Below the pieces are notes generated by a model. The model was not told the DNA's origin. It worked only from the letters and a program-made list of their open reading frames with translations, and did no database searches. A DNA stretch of 64,000 nt from Podocnemis expansa (Eukaryota; Chordata; Testudines; Podocnemididae): the NCBI GenBank assembly GCA_007922195.1, contig ML681995.1:15861689-15925688 (forward strand), in the 5' to 3' direction. Made by a program: the position numbers and the translations under genes. Shown in pieces: positions 1 to 11,050 of the stretch; positions within the stretch are counted from its first letter, which is position 1, and each line of letters starts with the position of its first letter.

Positions 1-85
1 TGTGAGGAAGTTTGTTAGTCTTTTTAAAAGTGCCACAGGATTCCTTGTTTGGTGTGTTTTGCTGAAATAGTCTAACATGGCTACT
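1..85 (+). mobile_element. Penelope-like element (PLE), 3' tail, cut by window start
   Basis: The stretch reads GTTAGTCTTTTTAAAAGTGC, then CACAGGATTCCTTG, then TAACATGGCTACTCCTC. This is the 3' tail of the PLE family repeated at 10.5, 15.1, 20.1, 23.1, 28.3 and 55.1 kb. The rest of the copy lies outside the window, so its length is unknown. The family assignment rests on the 20.1 and 55.1 kb copies, where the same tail follows recognisable PLE coding sequence. Confidence 0.7.
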
Positions 86-305
86 CCTCTGGAAGTTGTA
101 TATGTTGTAATTGCATGACTTCTGAAGTAAGGAATATAATAACAAATATGCCTTGTAGAAAAAGTTTTTTGTGCTGAAAGTTTCAGTAAACATTTTGGGT
201 AACTAACCTGAAATTCTATACTGTGTAGAAATCTGGCTTGCATTAAACAAGAAGTTAAGGTTGAAGGTTAGGGAAGTCCTTTAGCATGTGCCTATCATTT
301 TAAGG

Positions 306-556
306 CAGGGGTGTTAAACTTGTGATTTCCCCCGCCCCTGGCCAAATGTGGACCGCGAACCTCTTCCATCTGGCCTGTGATGCACTCAGTGGGACCACAG
401 TCTCTCCCTAACAGAGAGGGGTACTGTAGAGTGCTGTTTTGCATACACAGCACTCTGTGATGCCATGAGAGTGCCCTAGTATTTTGATGTATGGCACACT
501 TGAAGTACATTTAAGACAAATATGGCCTGCCAGAGCACATGAGTTTGACACCCCTG
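306..556. mobile_element. hAT-like non-autonomous DNA element (about 250 bp)
   Basis: The ends are inverted: CAGGGGTGTTAAACTTGTG on the left, and on the right the complement of CAGGGGTGTCAAACTCATG. CAGGG-type termini of this kind are typical of hAT elements. The flanks (TTTTAAGG and CTAAAGGA) resemble a degraded 8-bp target duplication but do not match cleanly. A 71-codon minus-strand ORF inside has no recognisable domain. Confidence 0.7.
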
Positions 557-899
557 CTAAAGGAAGAGATTGTGGTCTATATATACAGTTGAGTTAGGTG
601 AGACAGGAAGAGAGAAAATTACATAAATGTTTTCTGATCTCAAAGTTTGGGGTTCAGATGCAAGTCTTAAGGAGAAAGAGAGCTGAAAACAAGATGCCTT
701 TACTTTCAGTCAAGCACTTTGAAAAACCCCTAACAGTTATTTCCCCTCTGTATTTTTCAGCAGTATCTAGAAGAGCTTTCACTGGTGTCTTAGGGATTTA
801 AAACATTAAATACCATGAAGTTTGCACAGTAACATAGCTGATGCTGGTATTACACTCCAGCTCATCAGGATATACTGTAACTTTATACATATGTGATAA
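557..899. other. No recognisable feature
   Basis: AT-rich sequence between two hAT elements. A 67-codon ORF has no recognisable homology. I see nothing further here. Confidence 0.5.
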
Positions 900-1482
900 C
901 AGGTGTGGCGAAACTGTGGCTCATGAATGAAAAAGTGTGGCTCTTGGAAGAGCACAGTGGGCAGAAGTGGTGGCATGACCAGGGATGGTGGGGAGAAGTG
1001 GCAGTATGTTCAGATTGCTCTCATAGGCCCAACACAGTTTACTTGTTAAAATAAATCATGTTTTACATGTCCTTCTAAAGATAATGTTGGATAATAACCT
1101 ATTTTCTTCTTTGTATTTTTGTTTATTTAAAACTGAGTGTAGATTTCTTTTAATTTTTGGCACAACTTACTGCTGTGAAGCACTGTATTACACGATGAAA
1201 TCTGTGAAGTCGAAACATTGTGCAATACTTCCACATCAGCACCTGAGAGAGCTGTTACATACTGCATTGACAAGTTACTGCCTGTCTGGTAACCTTAATC
1301 AACAATTAGAATCTGACATTAGCAGGATCGGTATTTGCCTTCTTTTTTAAATAAAATCGAAGTGTGCAATGAATTTTAAACTTAATTTTGGAGTAGGTAA
1401 ACGTGTATGGCTATATGCCTGTGTCTCTCTCAAAGGTTTAATAATGTGTGGGTCTTAAGTTCCATAAGTTTGGCCACCCCTG
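900..1482 (+). mobile_element. hAT element, internally deleted, with 8-bp target duplication
   Basis: The inverted ends are CAGGTGTGGCGAAACT on the left and the complement of CAGGGGTGGCCAAACTT on the right. They are flanked by TGTGATAA (892-899) and TGTTATAA (1483-1490), an 8-bp duplication with one mismatch, which is diagnostic of hAT insertion. At 583 bp it is too short for a full transposase. It still carries a piece of the transposase C-terminus, annotated separately, so it is an internal-deletion derivative of a coding hAT and not a SINE. Confidence 0.85.
1129..1347 (+). pseudogene. Remnant of hAT transposase C-terminal dimerization region
   Basis: The reading frame contains LIFGTTYCCEALYYTMKSVK followed by a run ending HQHLRELLHTALTSY. 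The spacing of FG-TY-CE, then T/S-MK-K-K, then HL..LL..ALT is the pattern of the hAT-family C-terminal dimerization domain, as in Charlie/ZBED5- or GTF2IRD2-like proteins. About 70 residues are covered. The catalytic core and BED finger are absent. The element's terminal repeats lie on both sides, so this is a relic and not a domesticated gene. Another reading would be a bare chance ORF, but the motif order makes that unlikely. The assignment is from memory of the family, not a search. Confidence 0.7.
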
Positions 1483-1490
1483 TGTTATAA

Positions 1491-4400
1491 TATGGGAGTG
1501 AGGGGACACTGAAGAAGTGAAAATGGTACTCACTTGATATCACTTTCTTTTGTTGAATTGCTTTGTTCCCCCCACCCCTCTTTATTGGCTTGAATTGCAA
1601 ACCTCTCTTCTATCCCAGGTCTCTTAAGCAACACAGCATTGAGTTGGAGTTTGACTTGAACAATGGAGAAACTGAAGTGTCATTTTAATAGCAGAAGAGG
1701 CAAATGGCAAGGCGACTTCAAGGAAAAATAATACCCTTTGCATGTGCAGTGGTGGAGTTTGTGCAGGAATGTGGTTTTTTTTTTTAAATTATCTTGCACA
1801 TCGTTAGCACCAAAAAGCTGTTAATAGAGATGAGCAAGAGTAGAAGTAATATTGTATGTGTAAAGTGGGGATGAAGGGAAGGAACAGTGAGGAGGATCAG
1901 CTTATCAGTGTCTAAGAAAACAAAATAAGTATGCAAATATGTATTGTCTGACAATTTGGGGGCTCACCCAGACCAGTAAAGGGTTCTCTCATCTGCCCTT
2001 GTATCTTTAGGTTGTGCAGCTTCAGCTCAGAGCTCTGACTCCAGCAGCATACCCACAGTACAAAGGACTCGCCCTGAGCTTCCACTAACTCAGTTACTCC
2101 TTGCAATGTTACCCCAACATCCCTTCAAGTGCCCCCTCCCACTGGACCTTCAGTGGTGACACCAAACTCACTGCTTCCAGAGAGCCACAACACATGTAGC
2201 TTCTTAGGTCAGCTTGGGTTATATGCTCCACCTTAATACACAGCACTCGGGTGATTTGTCATCATACTAAGAATCAGTTTGTGACTTCAAGCAAGAATGA
2301 ACGTTACAAACAAAACCTAAGCAGTACACTTTTTTAGTGTCTAAAGAGTTAATTCTAGTAGGTTATAGCTTGCCCTGACAGTTTACTTGCCTCAAAGTTT
2401 TCATCATTCTCCAGCCTGTTTTAGAAGACAGACCCACCTTTCATAGACAGAAAGCACTGGCTTCCTACATCTTCCAGATGATGGATGACTCAAATGTGTC
2501 TTTAACCCACTGATATTACACCAAAGTTATTATCTCTTGAGCCAGGAAGACTTCCAATGTGTGTAGACGCCATCCCTTCCTGCCACTACTATGCGGTCAT
2601 CTCCTTCACTTGTTTACCTTGTACGTACACACACTTCTCATTGTCCTATATGATCAAACTGGTTAGACCAAAAAAAAAAAAAAAAAAAACCAAAGCTTTT
2701 TCTAGGAGAAATATGGTTCTTTACTTTGTTTAGACCCCAAAACATAGTAGCAGAAACACTCTAAATTCACTTTTAGCTTTTACATACATTTTATAATTAC
2801 CTGCATGTTGGTTTTCAAATGGTGTTTTTATATAAAATATCATGACCCTAGTACGTGAGGTGTGTTAAGATGTCAGCTGAGATTGTTAGATACCAAGGAG
2901 ACATTTGCCTTCTGAAATTGAAGTATTCTGAGTATAGTTCAGACCTTGTAATTGATGGCCTGTGACCCTGTCACATAAAATTACTGTCAGTCTGTATGTA
3001 GTACTGTAAACTTTAATTCAGAGAGTGATAAGCATAGCTTACAATCAGCCCTGTGATACAATTTATATTTATATTAATACAGTTGTACAGCTCTACAATC
3101 TGTGCAGGGAAAGAGTTGTCCAAAGGTGTCTGTACCGCAATCAGCAGTGTGACTGCAGCACATCTTGATCTCTCTAAATAGTTTTGAGCTAGATAGTATA
3201 ATAGCAGTGAAACTGTAGCAGGCCATTCAGTTAAATTATTTGCAGTTCAAGGCGGGCTAGAATAGCCTGTGCTGCCATAACATCACTGTTCTTGCATGGA
3301 CATGTCCTCAGGCATACCCTTTCCCAAGAGAATAGTAATGACCATAATTAGTATTAGTTCAGCTGTGGGGATTGGCCTGTTGTAAATAGTGATGGTTCCA
3401 CCAACTCACTGCAAAAACCACCCTGCAACCTTCACAGTTGTGTTGATTGAGACAAATCTAGTTCATAATAAAAAGACTTGCTGACCTGAGAGCTTACATT
3501 GTCATCTTACTTAGCCAGAAGGCAATAAGTCTGGGGGCAGAGAGAGGGAGGGCATGTGGATTATTCAGTAGGACTAGGGAGGAGAATCTCTTGGAGAGAG
3601 ACACTTTTGAAGAAAGAGTGCTTGACAAATGAGCATATGCTTTGCCAGCATAATGAAAGGTAAAAGAGCAAAAGTGAGGTGAAAAAGAGATTCAAATGGT
3701 AGTGAGGTAAGAGGATAAGGGAAGTAAGAGATCTAGGGGGAAATGACTTAGATCAAAGATACCTGGCAGCAGGTGAGGTGGGGGTAGAAAGTTTTCAGAG
3801 CTTCATACAATGCTTGGTTTATGCTGTGAGAACCTGTTGTTAGGAAGTCTACTGAGACCAAAGATTTGTTCCAAAGACCACTGGGTTGTAAACTTCACTT
3901 CCTTTCTGGGATGGAGCTGCGTGACTGGGTCAATAAAATATGACCAATGTTTCTGCTGTTGCATGTCCCTTCTGTGTCTTTCCATGACTGGTAGCAAAGA
4001 CACTGGTTCTCATGAACATGCTGCTAGAGAATATTGGTGGTAAAGCACATTTTGAGCTCATAAATATGAAGAATGAGTATCTTCACTTGGGCAACAAATA
4101 ACATTTGAGTTAAATGCTCAATCAGAATTAACCAATGCATCTTAAATTTTGTACAATGACTAATCCTAGATAATTGCTCATCTTAGACTGGGAATTATTT
4201 ATTGAAAGTGTTCAGTGAATCCTAGTGAACAGTAGATATAAATGTAAGAAGACCAATAACGGTTTGAATAATTCACTGGCAAGAGGCAAAAACCCATGGA
4301 GGGAGTTACCCTCTGGAGATTGTGTGCTCAGCTGTTAGGACCTAGTGACCTGAGAATCAAAGAACTCTCTGATTCTTTTGAGTTCCTTGAGCAATGCTCC

Positions 4401-5241
4401 CCCCACTTTTCATTTTTCTTAAGTTAGTAGAATCACAAATGCAATAAAGTCAACTGAGCTGAATATGTGCCAGAGGATAATAAGATTTCACTTCAAGGTT
4501 GATTCTAAGCAGTTGTCTATTATGATAGTCTATCATCAGTATTATCTAGCCTTGGTCTCGTGTTTCTCATACAGTTACGCATGTTCAGGCTGGTATATCA
4601 TAAAGCCACCATTTTTATAAGTGGAGACACTCAGACCTACCAAGAATATATTAAGGAGTGTTTTAGTGGTAATAAGCAACTTTTTTTAAAGGATTAATTT
4701 ACAATGAATATCTGATTTTTTTGGATGCCAACACACTGTGGGATCCAGTGATCACTCAGGGCATATGGTGCATGCAAAAACTTCATTTTAGTCCATGTTT
4801 AGATCCAACTGGCTGTGCATAGTATGTCTTGTCTTCATAGCATCCCCACCCAAACTTTCTGGGACCTCCTAAAGACATAATCCCAATACCCCACACTGGG
4901 CCTAAAAATCATCACGGCATTTAAAAAGGTGAGAGGAGGTAGTGCAAGGAGTGGGCCTGGGAGGGGAGAGTAGGTAACTTGTTCCAGCCAGACCACTGTG
5001 TTCTGGCCAGGGCTCTGCCACTAGGCCCAACCCGAGGGACTTGAGCCAGGAGCAGGAGAAGCAGCTGCCACACTAGCTGATAAGACTCCTATGGTGGATC
5101 ATGTTACCCTGACAGACAGACTGGCCTACCAGTCCTTCAGTCACCAGCTGCTCTGGCATTTCTGAGAGCTGCCAGATAACTAGTCTGCCCCGCTAAGACT
5201 CTCTTTTATGCAAAAATCTTGTGCATTTAGTGAGTTGAGAG
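1491..5241. other. Gene-free AT-rich stretch
   Basis: I see no supported gene here. There is an A19 run at about 2670-2688. From 1950 to 2240 the sequence is moderately GC-richer and repeat-like, with no family I can name. ORFs at 3803-4043 overlap on both strands, are short and carry no motif. Confidence 0.5.
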
Positions 5242-5790
5242 CAATGTTCCCTGTAAGCTGCACAGATAGCGACAATTACTCTCCGGCATACTATACCACC
5301 ACGCACAGCCCGGCCACGGACCTTAGTGAGCCGGAAGACGCAGTCTTCTGGCTGGCAGGGGGCTGTGTCGGTTTGAAATTTCCTGCCCTGATGATGATCA
5401 GGGCGGCGGCAGCCTGTGGCGAGGGAGCAGCTCCGGTGGCCAGGCAAGCAGGAAGGGGGATTTTAGTGGGGTTGGAGTGAGGAGTGGGGGAACTGCGGTG
5501 GTGGGGTCGGCTGGGAAGGTGCCCAGGACTCCGGGAAGCAGGTGGAGAAGGAGCCCAACTGTGGGTTGGCTGGAGAAACCGGTGCATGGGCAGGGAAGGC
5601 TCTTGGCCAGGAGTTGCATAAACTACCCCTGCTGCAGGGGTTAGAGTGTAGTTTGCTGACCCTGGAGCCCTCTAGCACAGCCACCCCCAGACAGCCAGAA
5701 ACACACACACAGGCACCCCCAAACAGACAGACACAGACACACACACACACAGGTAGCTCCAATCAGACATGTACACAGCCACCCTGAGAG
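5242..5790. repeat. GC-rich repeat beginning with a hAT-like terminus
   Basis: The left edge, CAATGTTCCCTGTAAGCTGC, matches the terminal repeat of the elements at 6620-6778 and 36629-36949. I could not find a matching right end. The interior is conspicuously GC-rich (5280-5680) and ends in a CA/GACA-rich low-complexity tract (5698-5810). Several overlapping ORFs on both strands reflect base composition. It is probably a truncated element. Less likely is a small CpG-rich regulatory island, but nothing else points to a promoter. Confidence 0.4.
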
Positions 5791-5810
5791 AGGCAGAAAA
5801 ACACACACAT
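5698..5810. repeat. CA/GACA-rich simple repeat
   Basis: Repeated ACAC and ACAGACAG units, partly degenerate, run across this stretch. Confidence 0.8.
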
Positions 5811-6330
5811 ACAGAGCCACATCTTCATTTCTTTAGTGTTATGTGTAAACACTCTGGCTCAATATAACTTCACAACAGTGCAACAATGTTCTTTATATAG
5901 GGTTGTAAGCAGAATCCATTGCAATAAAGTAGCAGCAACAGAGCAGAAAACCATATCCAGACATTCTGTTCTTTCAGTCTATTTTTCCCTTGCTATTCAC
6001 AATACTGTATAATTGTATCCCTCCTTTTTGCATATTCTATTACAGGGTTTGTCAGAAAAAGAAAGGAAACTTCTTGCTCCAGTAAATGGCAGCTTGAATT
6101 TCCAACCTCTGCTAAACTGGTCACATGGGCAGGAAAATTAATAACTATGTACAGTGAAGACAGGGATGTCAATAAGTTGTCTGTTGATAAAAGGCTCTAC
6201 AATTTCAAGAAGGGTTAAATCTTAGGATCAGGATGAATTCTTACATAAGAAATATGTTTAATCAAGGATTACTGTCTCATTCTGACTAAACCATATGCTA
6301 GTTTTTATTTGGCTAATGTTTGACATAGTG

Positions 6331-6500
6331 CAGGGGTCTCAAAGTCAAATCACCACAATGGCTCCATGAGGACTAGTATACTGGCCTGAGGGCTGCACCA
6401 CTGAAATCTTTTCATGCACCAATATTGCAAATACTAGTAACAATGGTGTCAGTGCGGGCCACAGGAAATAGCTTTAGGGGCAAACTGCTTGAGACCCCTG
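6331..6500. mobile_element. hAT-like MITE (170 bp)
   Basis: It starts CAGGGGTCTCAAAGTCAAA and ends TTGAGACCCCTG, an inverted terminal repeat of about 12 bp. The flanks ACATAGTG and ACTAGGGT look like an 8-bp duplication blurred by an indel. It has no coding capacity. Confidence 0.75.
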
Positions 6501-6619
6501 ACTAGGGTGACAAGAACCCAAACACTAAATCTGCCTCTCAGGCTTCCAGTGAATTTGAGGAGTAGAAGAGAGAGATGTTTCTAATCTAATTCTATTTTCT
6601 TGCTTTTTGTTTACACAGT

Positions 6620-6778
6620 CAGTGTTCCCTCAAAGCTGATGATGCAGCTGAACAAGTTGTTGGAGGCACTGGAAGGCAGTGGGGAAGGGGCTCAATGGGA
6701 GTTGGGGAACCAGCAGGGAACTTGCAGCTGAGCAGGTTCTGAAAGCTGCTGAGCATCATGGGCTTAGAGGGAACATTG
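6620..6778. mobile_element. hAT-like MITE (159 bp), CA(A/G)TGTTCCCTC family
   Basis: The left end is CAGTGTTCCCTCAAAGC and the right end is GGCTTAGAGGGAACATTG. These are complementary over about 15 bp. The same terminus occurs at 36629-36949, which has a perfect 8-bp duplication. I see no clean duplication here. Confidence 0.65.
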
Positions 6779-8749
6779 GTTGAGAGTCCTGTCCAAAAAA
6801 AAAAAAAAAAAAACCTTACTGTTCAGGGGATGGAATGTTTTATTGACTGCTCAGGGATCATGAGCTCTGGTCTTGCAACTTCTGCTAACTGATCTTTATT
6901 TCTGTGCATTTCATACAGTTTCACAATTCATCTTACTGCCACCTCATAGCCCTTCATTAGAAGGCAGGCAACTGCCAGTGTACAAATAAATTAGCCTTAG
7001 TGCCTCTATGTGGGAAGTGTGAGCATCATTCTAATGCTCCTTCTGTTGCTTTGGTAAACAGGAGCTCTGACTCCAAATGACTTTTTTTCTTTTTTCTTTT
7101 TGTAGCCTTGTTCTTGCTAAAGCATGGGCAATGCTCTTCAATTGGAGTTACGGGCTGAAATGGTCCTGCTGCTTACTAGCCTGGCTTAAAGACTAATCAG
7201 CCCCATTCAGTTATCATTGAACCCCCTTCATGTGATGTGGTCTTAAAATAATATATTTGCATTTACTGCTTAATTTAGGCTTGCTGCAGAAAGAGAGGCT
7301 CTTGCAATTCTTTGTGACTGAGCGTTGCCTTAAAGCAAAGCTGGATAGAGGAGGACAAAATTGGAAGAGGAAATGTTGGATGGAGGATCCATAACTTCTG
7401 ATGACCTAAACTACTGTTTGGAAATCCTCATTTTAGATATTAGTTTGTCTGCCCTGATCATGGACCTAACAGCTGGATTAAAGAAAAACAAAATGGGAGA
7501 ATCTGCAGGAATTACCCCATTTTTTGTTGTTGCATATAATATTTTTCACCCCAGCTCTATGTATGCAGTTGCCTCTGTGTGACTTAACATGCTGCTAAGC
7601 TGCTTAAATGTATTTTATTACCTGTTGGTTTTGTATTAACCATTAACCTCTACATTACAAAACGTATTGCTTCTAATTATGGTGAGCCCTTAAACCACCA
7701 GCAGCCTTGAAATAAGGATTATTCCAAAGATTTAGTCACCAAATATCAACCCATCACTTATTTCTCAACCAGTTAGGACTGAACAGTTACACTGAAAATT
7801 GAAAACTTAGAACCTAGAGGTCTGAAGTGGGAATGCATATGCTCCATGATAAGCTTGATGGCAAGTAGCCTTGACCATTTTAAGAAATGTGAGTGCAAGT
7901 TTTTTCTCAAGCAATTAAACTACTCAGTTTCAAACTTCTGCATGCCATGATTTTTCAAAGCATTGTAAATGACCAAATCAGATACATCTTCATGGGAATA
8001 GCAAAAGGAATGTCTTTGATCCCAAAACTATCAACCAGCTAATATTCAAGAACCTAGTTTGATCATTCGACCATTTCAATGAAAAACTGAAACTTTAACA
8101 TTTACCATCTGGCATCTTCTAACCACACTTTCAGGCCATGTCTTCATGAGGAGCACTTACCAGTATAGGAATTCCAGCTGTGATGCTAACAGGCCTGTTC
8201 AGCTCAAGTCATAGACCAAGTCAATTGTGTGCGAGTATGCAAGAAATGCTAATGTTGTTGTCCTCACTTACCTATAACATGTTATCTATCTATTAGGTAT
8301 ACCTAATAATTAGATAACCGTAGATTAAAGTGCTTGTTAGCATTAAGGTATAAATGTACTGGATGCGTAAACTTCATGAAAACTAATGAAGGATTATTTC
8401 TGGCTACCATATCATCTGTTTAGACAGGAGCCTTGGAAATGTAAAAGATCTAACTTAAAACATAGGTCCTTGTGTTCAACAATGGACATTCACAAGCTCA
8501 GTTTGCATTTAGTCACCCAGGGAAGAGCCTATGCTATGATGAAAACATTTAAGACTGCTTTTCATTGGAAGCAGCTATAAGAATTTATCCAGGGAATGGT
8601 CCTATTTCTCTAAGGTGTTGGGTCACTTTCCACCTGGAAGGCATCTTGAAGGCAGAGATCCCCAAAGTTATTTTGGGTAACTGGGAGATTTAGGAAAAAC
8701 CAGTAGATTACAATATTTGTCATTATAGACTTTCAGGGTCAGACTCGCC
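6779..8749. other. Gene-free stretch with a near-palindrome
   Basis: An A-run lies at 6796-6813. At 7081-7106 a polypyrimidine tract ends in TTTTTGTAG and resembles a splice acceptor, but no convincing exon follows. A 38-bp near-palindrome at 8281-8318 is annotated separately. The 73-codon ORF at 7361 has no recognisable motif. Confidence 0.5.
8281..8318. repeat. 38-bp near-perfect palindrome
   Basis: The core TATTAGGTATACCTAATA is a perfect 18-bp palindrome. Outer arms GTTATCTA and TAGATAAC extend it, with only the 2-bp step between core and arms unpaired. It is AT-rich and could extrude as a cruciform. Confidence 0.85.
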
Positions 8750-8757
8750 CATTAATG

Positions 8758-8930
8758 CAGTGGTTCAGAGCCACCGTGTTGGGACACATTACTATGTCAC
8801 CACACAGTGAAAATTGTGTCATGGAGAGCTGGGGAGATAATCCAAAGCCAGCTGTGGGGAGTGAGCTGGGTCCTGTAGGGCTAGGATATGCTGCCAAGTG
8901 TGTCGTGACATGCAAAATGCTGAACCACTG
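8758..8930. mobile_element. hAT-like MITE (173 bp) with perfect 8-bp target duplication
   Basis: The inverted ends are CAGTGGTTCAGAGCC and the complement of CAGTGGTTCAGCATTTT. They are flanked by a perfect CATTAATG direct repeat (8750-8757 and 8931-8938). Overlapping ORFs on both strands are by-products of the inverted repeat. Confidence 0.9.
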
Positions 8931-9035
8931 CATTAATGTATTTTACATGTTTTAACCTCTCAATAACTGTCTGACAGATTAGCTCAGCTTCAGGAAGAGA
9001 GCAAGTGTGGAAAACTTCAGCTAGAACCATGAATA

Positions 9036-9275
9036 TGGGCTAGTCTTCACTGGCAGCAGCAAAATTGTCCTTTTTAGATCAACCTTCCCGATTTACTGTT
9101 TGGGTCTGTGAAGACCAGCTTAGTCAATTGGGAAGCCAGTTTAAGACCACTCCAGCAATTGCAGTGGAGTTGACTCATCTTGGCGGATGTAGCGCAGTCA
9201 AACTGATATAAAATAACTTGTATCTTTGTTAGACTGCTGCTGAAAATGGTGGGCAGTGTAGACCTGGCTGTTGGC
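9036..9275. repeat. Inverted-end repeat, MITE-like
   Basis: The left edge GGGCTAGTCTTCACTGGCAG pairs loosely with the right edge GGGCAGTGTAGACCTGGCTG. 'GTCTACACTGG'-type termini are common in short reptile DNA elements. I saw no target duplication and cannot name a family. Confidence 0.45.
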
Positions 9276-9354
9276 ACAATTACAAGCACTTGAAAATGGG
9301 ATTTTAATAGGAGGTGCTGGACAGACTTAATTATAAGCATCTCTACTGGATCTG

Positions 9355-9545
9355 GTTATAACTCTAACACCTAAATATATGTATCCTGACTCTTCTAAAG
9401 CCCTGAGCCTTCTGCAGTTCCCATTGAATTTGATAGGAACTGTTGGACGCTTGGCACTTTTGAAGATCAGGCCACTTTTATTTAGGAGCCTAAACTCTTT
9501 TAAAAGATCCTAAATTGATAGGCACTTTTGAAATTTTTAATCCTC
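9355..9545. repeat. Ancient amniote interspersed repeat (L2/CR1-L3- or MIR-like), degraded
   Basis: The stretch contains CTGCAGTTCCCATTGAATTT and CTTTTGAAGATCAGGCCAC, a combination I recall from old L2/L3-type repeats in turtles and birds. A second copy lies near 20975-21190. The family name is uncertain. Confidence 0.4.
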
Positions 9546-10536
9546 ATATTTACAAGTAGTTAACAATGTAGCTAATCCCTTAACTCCACCCATTTGCTGA
9601 ACATTGAATTGATTGCCAATTGTGGCAATTAAATCAGTATTCTGCTGCTTTGTCTCACATGCCATTTCACATACCTTGTGGTCATGGCTATCCAGTGTAT
9701 CATATGAGAGAGATGACAGAGGTGCCAGCAAAGCTCTGCTAATCAAGATGCCTAGAAAATCTATGCATTTATCTCTTTTAATAACCCAGATTTATGATGT
9801 ACCTACTCATATGAATGCTTGGGATATTTTCTTACAAGCATTTAATTATGTGAAAAGAGCAATTTATATTTTGTAATTAGTATGTCTATCTTCCTGAGCA
9901 GTCTGTCTTCAGGTTGAATATTGGCCTGTCAGGCTTCACATTTGATTTAAACAACCATTTAAGCAATGTGCGTTTTTCCCAGAATCTAACAAGAGCGTGC
10001 AATGGATAACACATCATGCATATAGAGTAGGAATCGTGTAATTCCATCTTAGAAGGGAAATGCTTCATGGTTTTCATGAAATTTGAAGAAGCCTTGGGTT
10101 CAATTAAAAAAAAAAACCTTTTGGAAAAATCTAACTTTGGTTAATATACATTTTTTTTCCTACTGTCCATAAACATAGGTCAAGACACAAGGCAATGCTG
10201 ACTAATCCACAGTCTGTCTTCTAGGTTATATGCACTTGCTCTCACCTGCAGCTCTGGATGCCTAAATCATGTATTCAGAGGCCAGCCCATCCAGGCAGCT
10301 ACCAAACAGCTGATCCTAGGCCAGTGAGGTGAGCCTCATCCAAAGAACTGATTGGCAGCTGGGTGGGGGAGCCCACACCCAGGGCTCAGAAGTAAGGAAA
10401 TGCTATCAAAGGCTATAAACTGAAGATAACTGCTTCCCTGGCTTTCAGATCCACATTCAGTCCATCACTGACTGCGCCAAAAAAAAAAAAAATATATATA
10501 TATCTACCTGTGGATTTTCAGGCCTCTAATTATCGG

Positions 10537-10770
10537 TTCCAAAGGGGTAGTTGTGTTAGTGTAGTTCAGCAGAACAGAGTCTTATGGCACTTTTAAAGAC
10601 TAACATCATAGGAGCTTTTGTTGGGGGGAAAAATCCCACTTCATCAGACATTTGAAGATGGAAAACTTACAGAATGGAAGGGAAAAATAAATGCAGGGAA
10701 GTGTAAGTCATAGGATCAGGTCAGACTGTTTTCAGCAAATCAAAGTAGTTTAGATCCAAACTCTGGAGTA
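10537..10770 (-). mobile_element. PLE 3' end, minus-strand arm of an inverted pair
   Basis: On the minus strand the sequence runs through TCTGATGAAGTGGGATTTTT, a run of TTAGTCTTTAAAAG, and ends at ACACAACTACCCCTTTGG. This is the PLE 3' tail. The same sequence occurs in the opposite direction at 10845-11050, so the two form a large hairpin with about an 80-bp spacer. No PLE coding region is left. Confidence 0.7.
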
Positions 10771-10844
10771 ACATGTTAGAAAAAGTGGAGGTAGAGAGAG
10801 GGCAAAATTGCCTTTTTGTAGTATGTTTCTCCACACTGCTTGAA

Positions 10845-11050
10845 TCTAAACTACTACTTAGATTTCCTGAAATAGTGTGACCTGATCACAAGACTTACAC
10901 TTTTCATCTGTTTTTTTTCCTCCCATTTTGTAAGTTCTCCATCTCCAAGTATCTGATGAAGTGGGATTTTTCTCCCACAAAAGCTCACGCAATAAATAAA
11001 TGTTAGTCTTTAAAAGCACCTCGGGACACCTTGTTTGGTTTTTCCTGATA
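10845..11050 (+). mobile_element. PLE 3' end, plus-strand arm of the inverted pair
   Basis: It runs from GAATCTAAACTACTACTTAG through ATCTGATGAAGTGGG and AATAAATGTTAGTC, ending near CACCTTGTTTGG. It complements 10537-10770 over about 200 bp with scattered mismatches. It stops short of the terminal 'ACGGCTACCCC' part of the tail. Confidence 0.7.

Noticed and set aside
7081..7230. Polypyrimidine tract and TAG resembling a splice acceptor followed by about 28 open codons
   Set aside because: No matching donor, no recognisable peptide and no second exon. Such tracts are frequent in AT-rich DNA.
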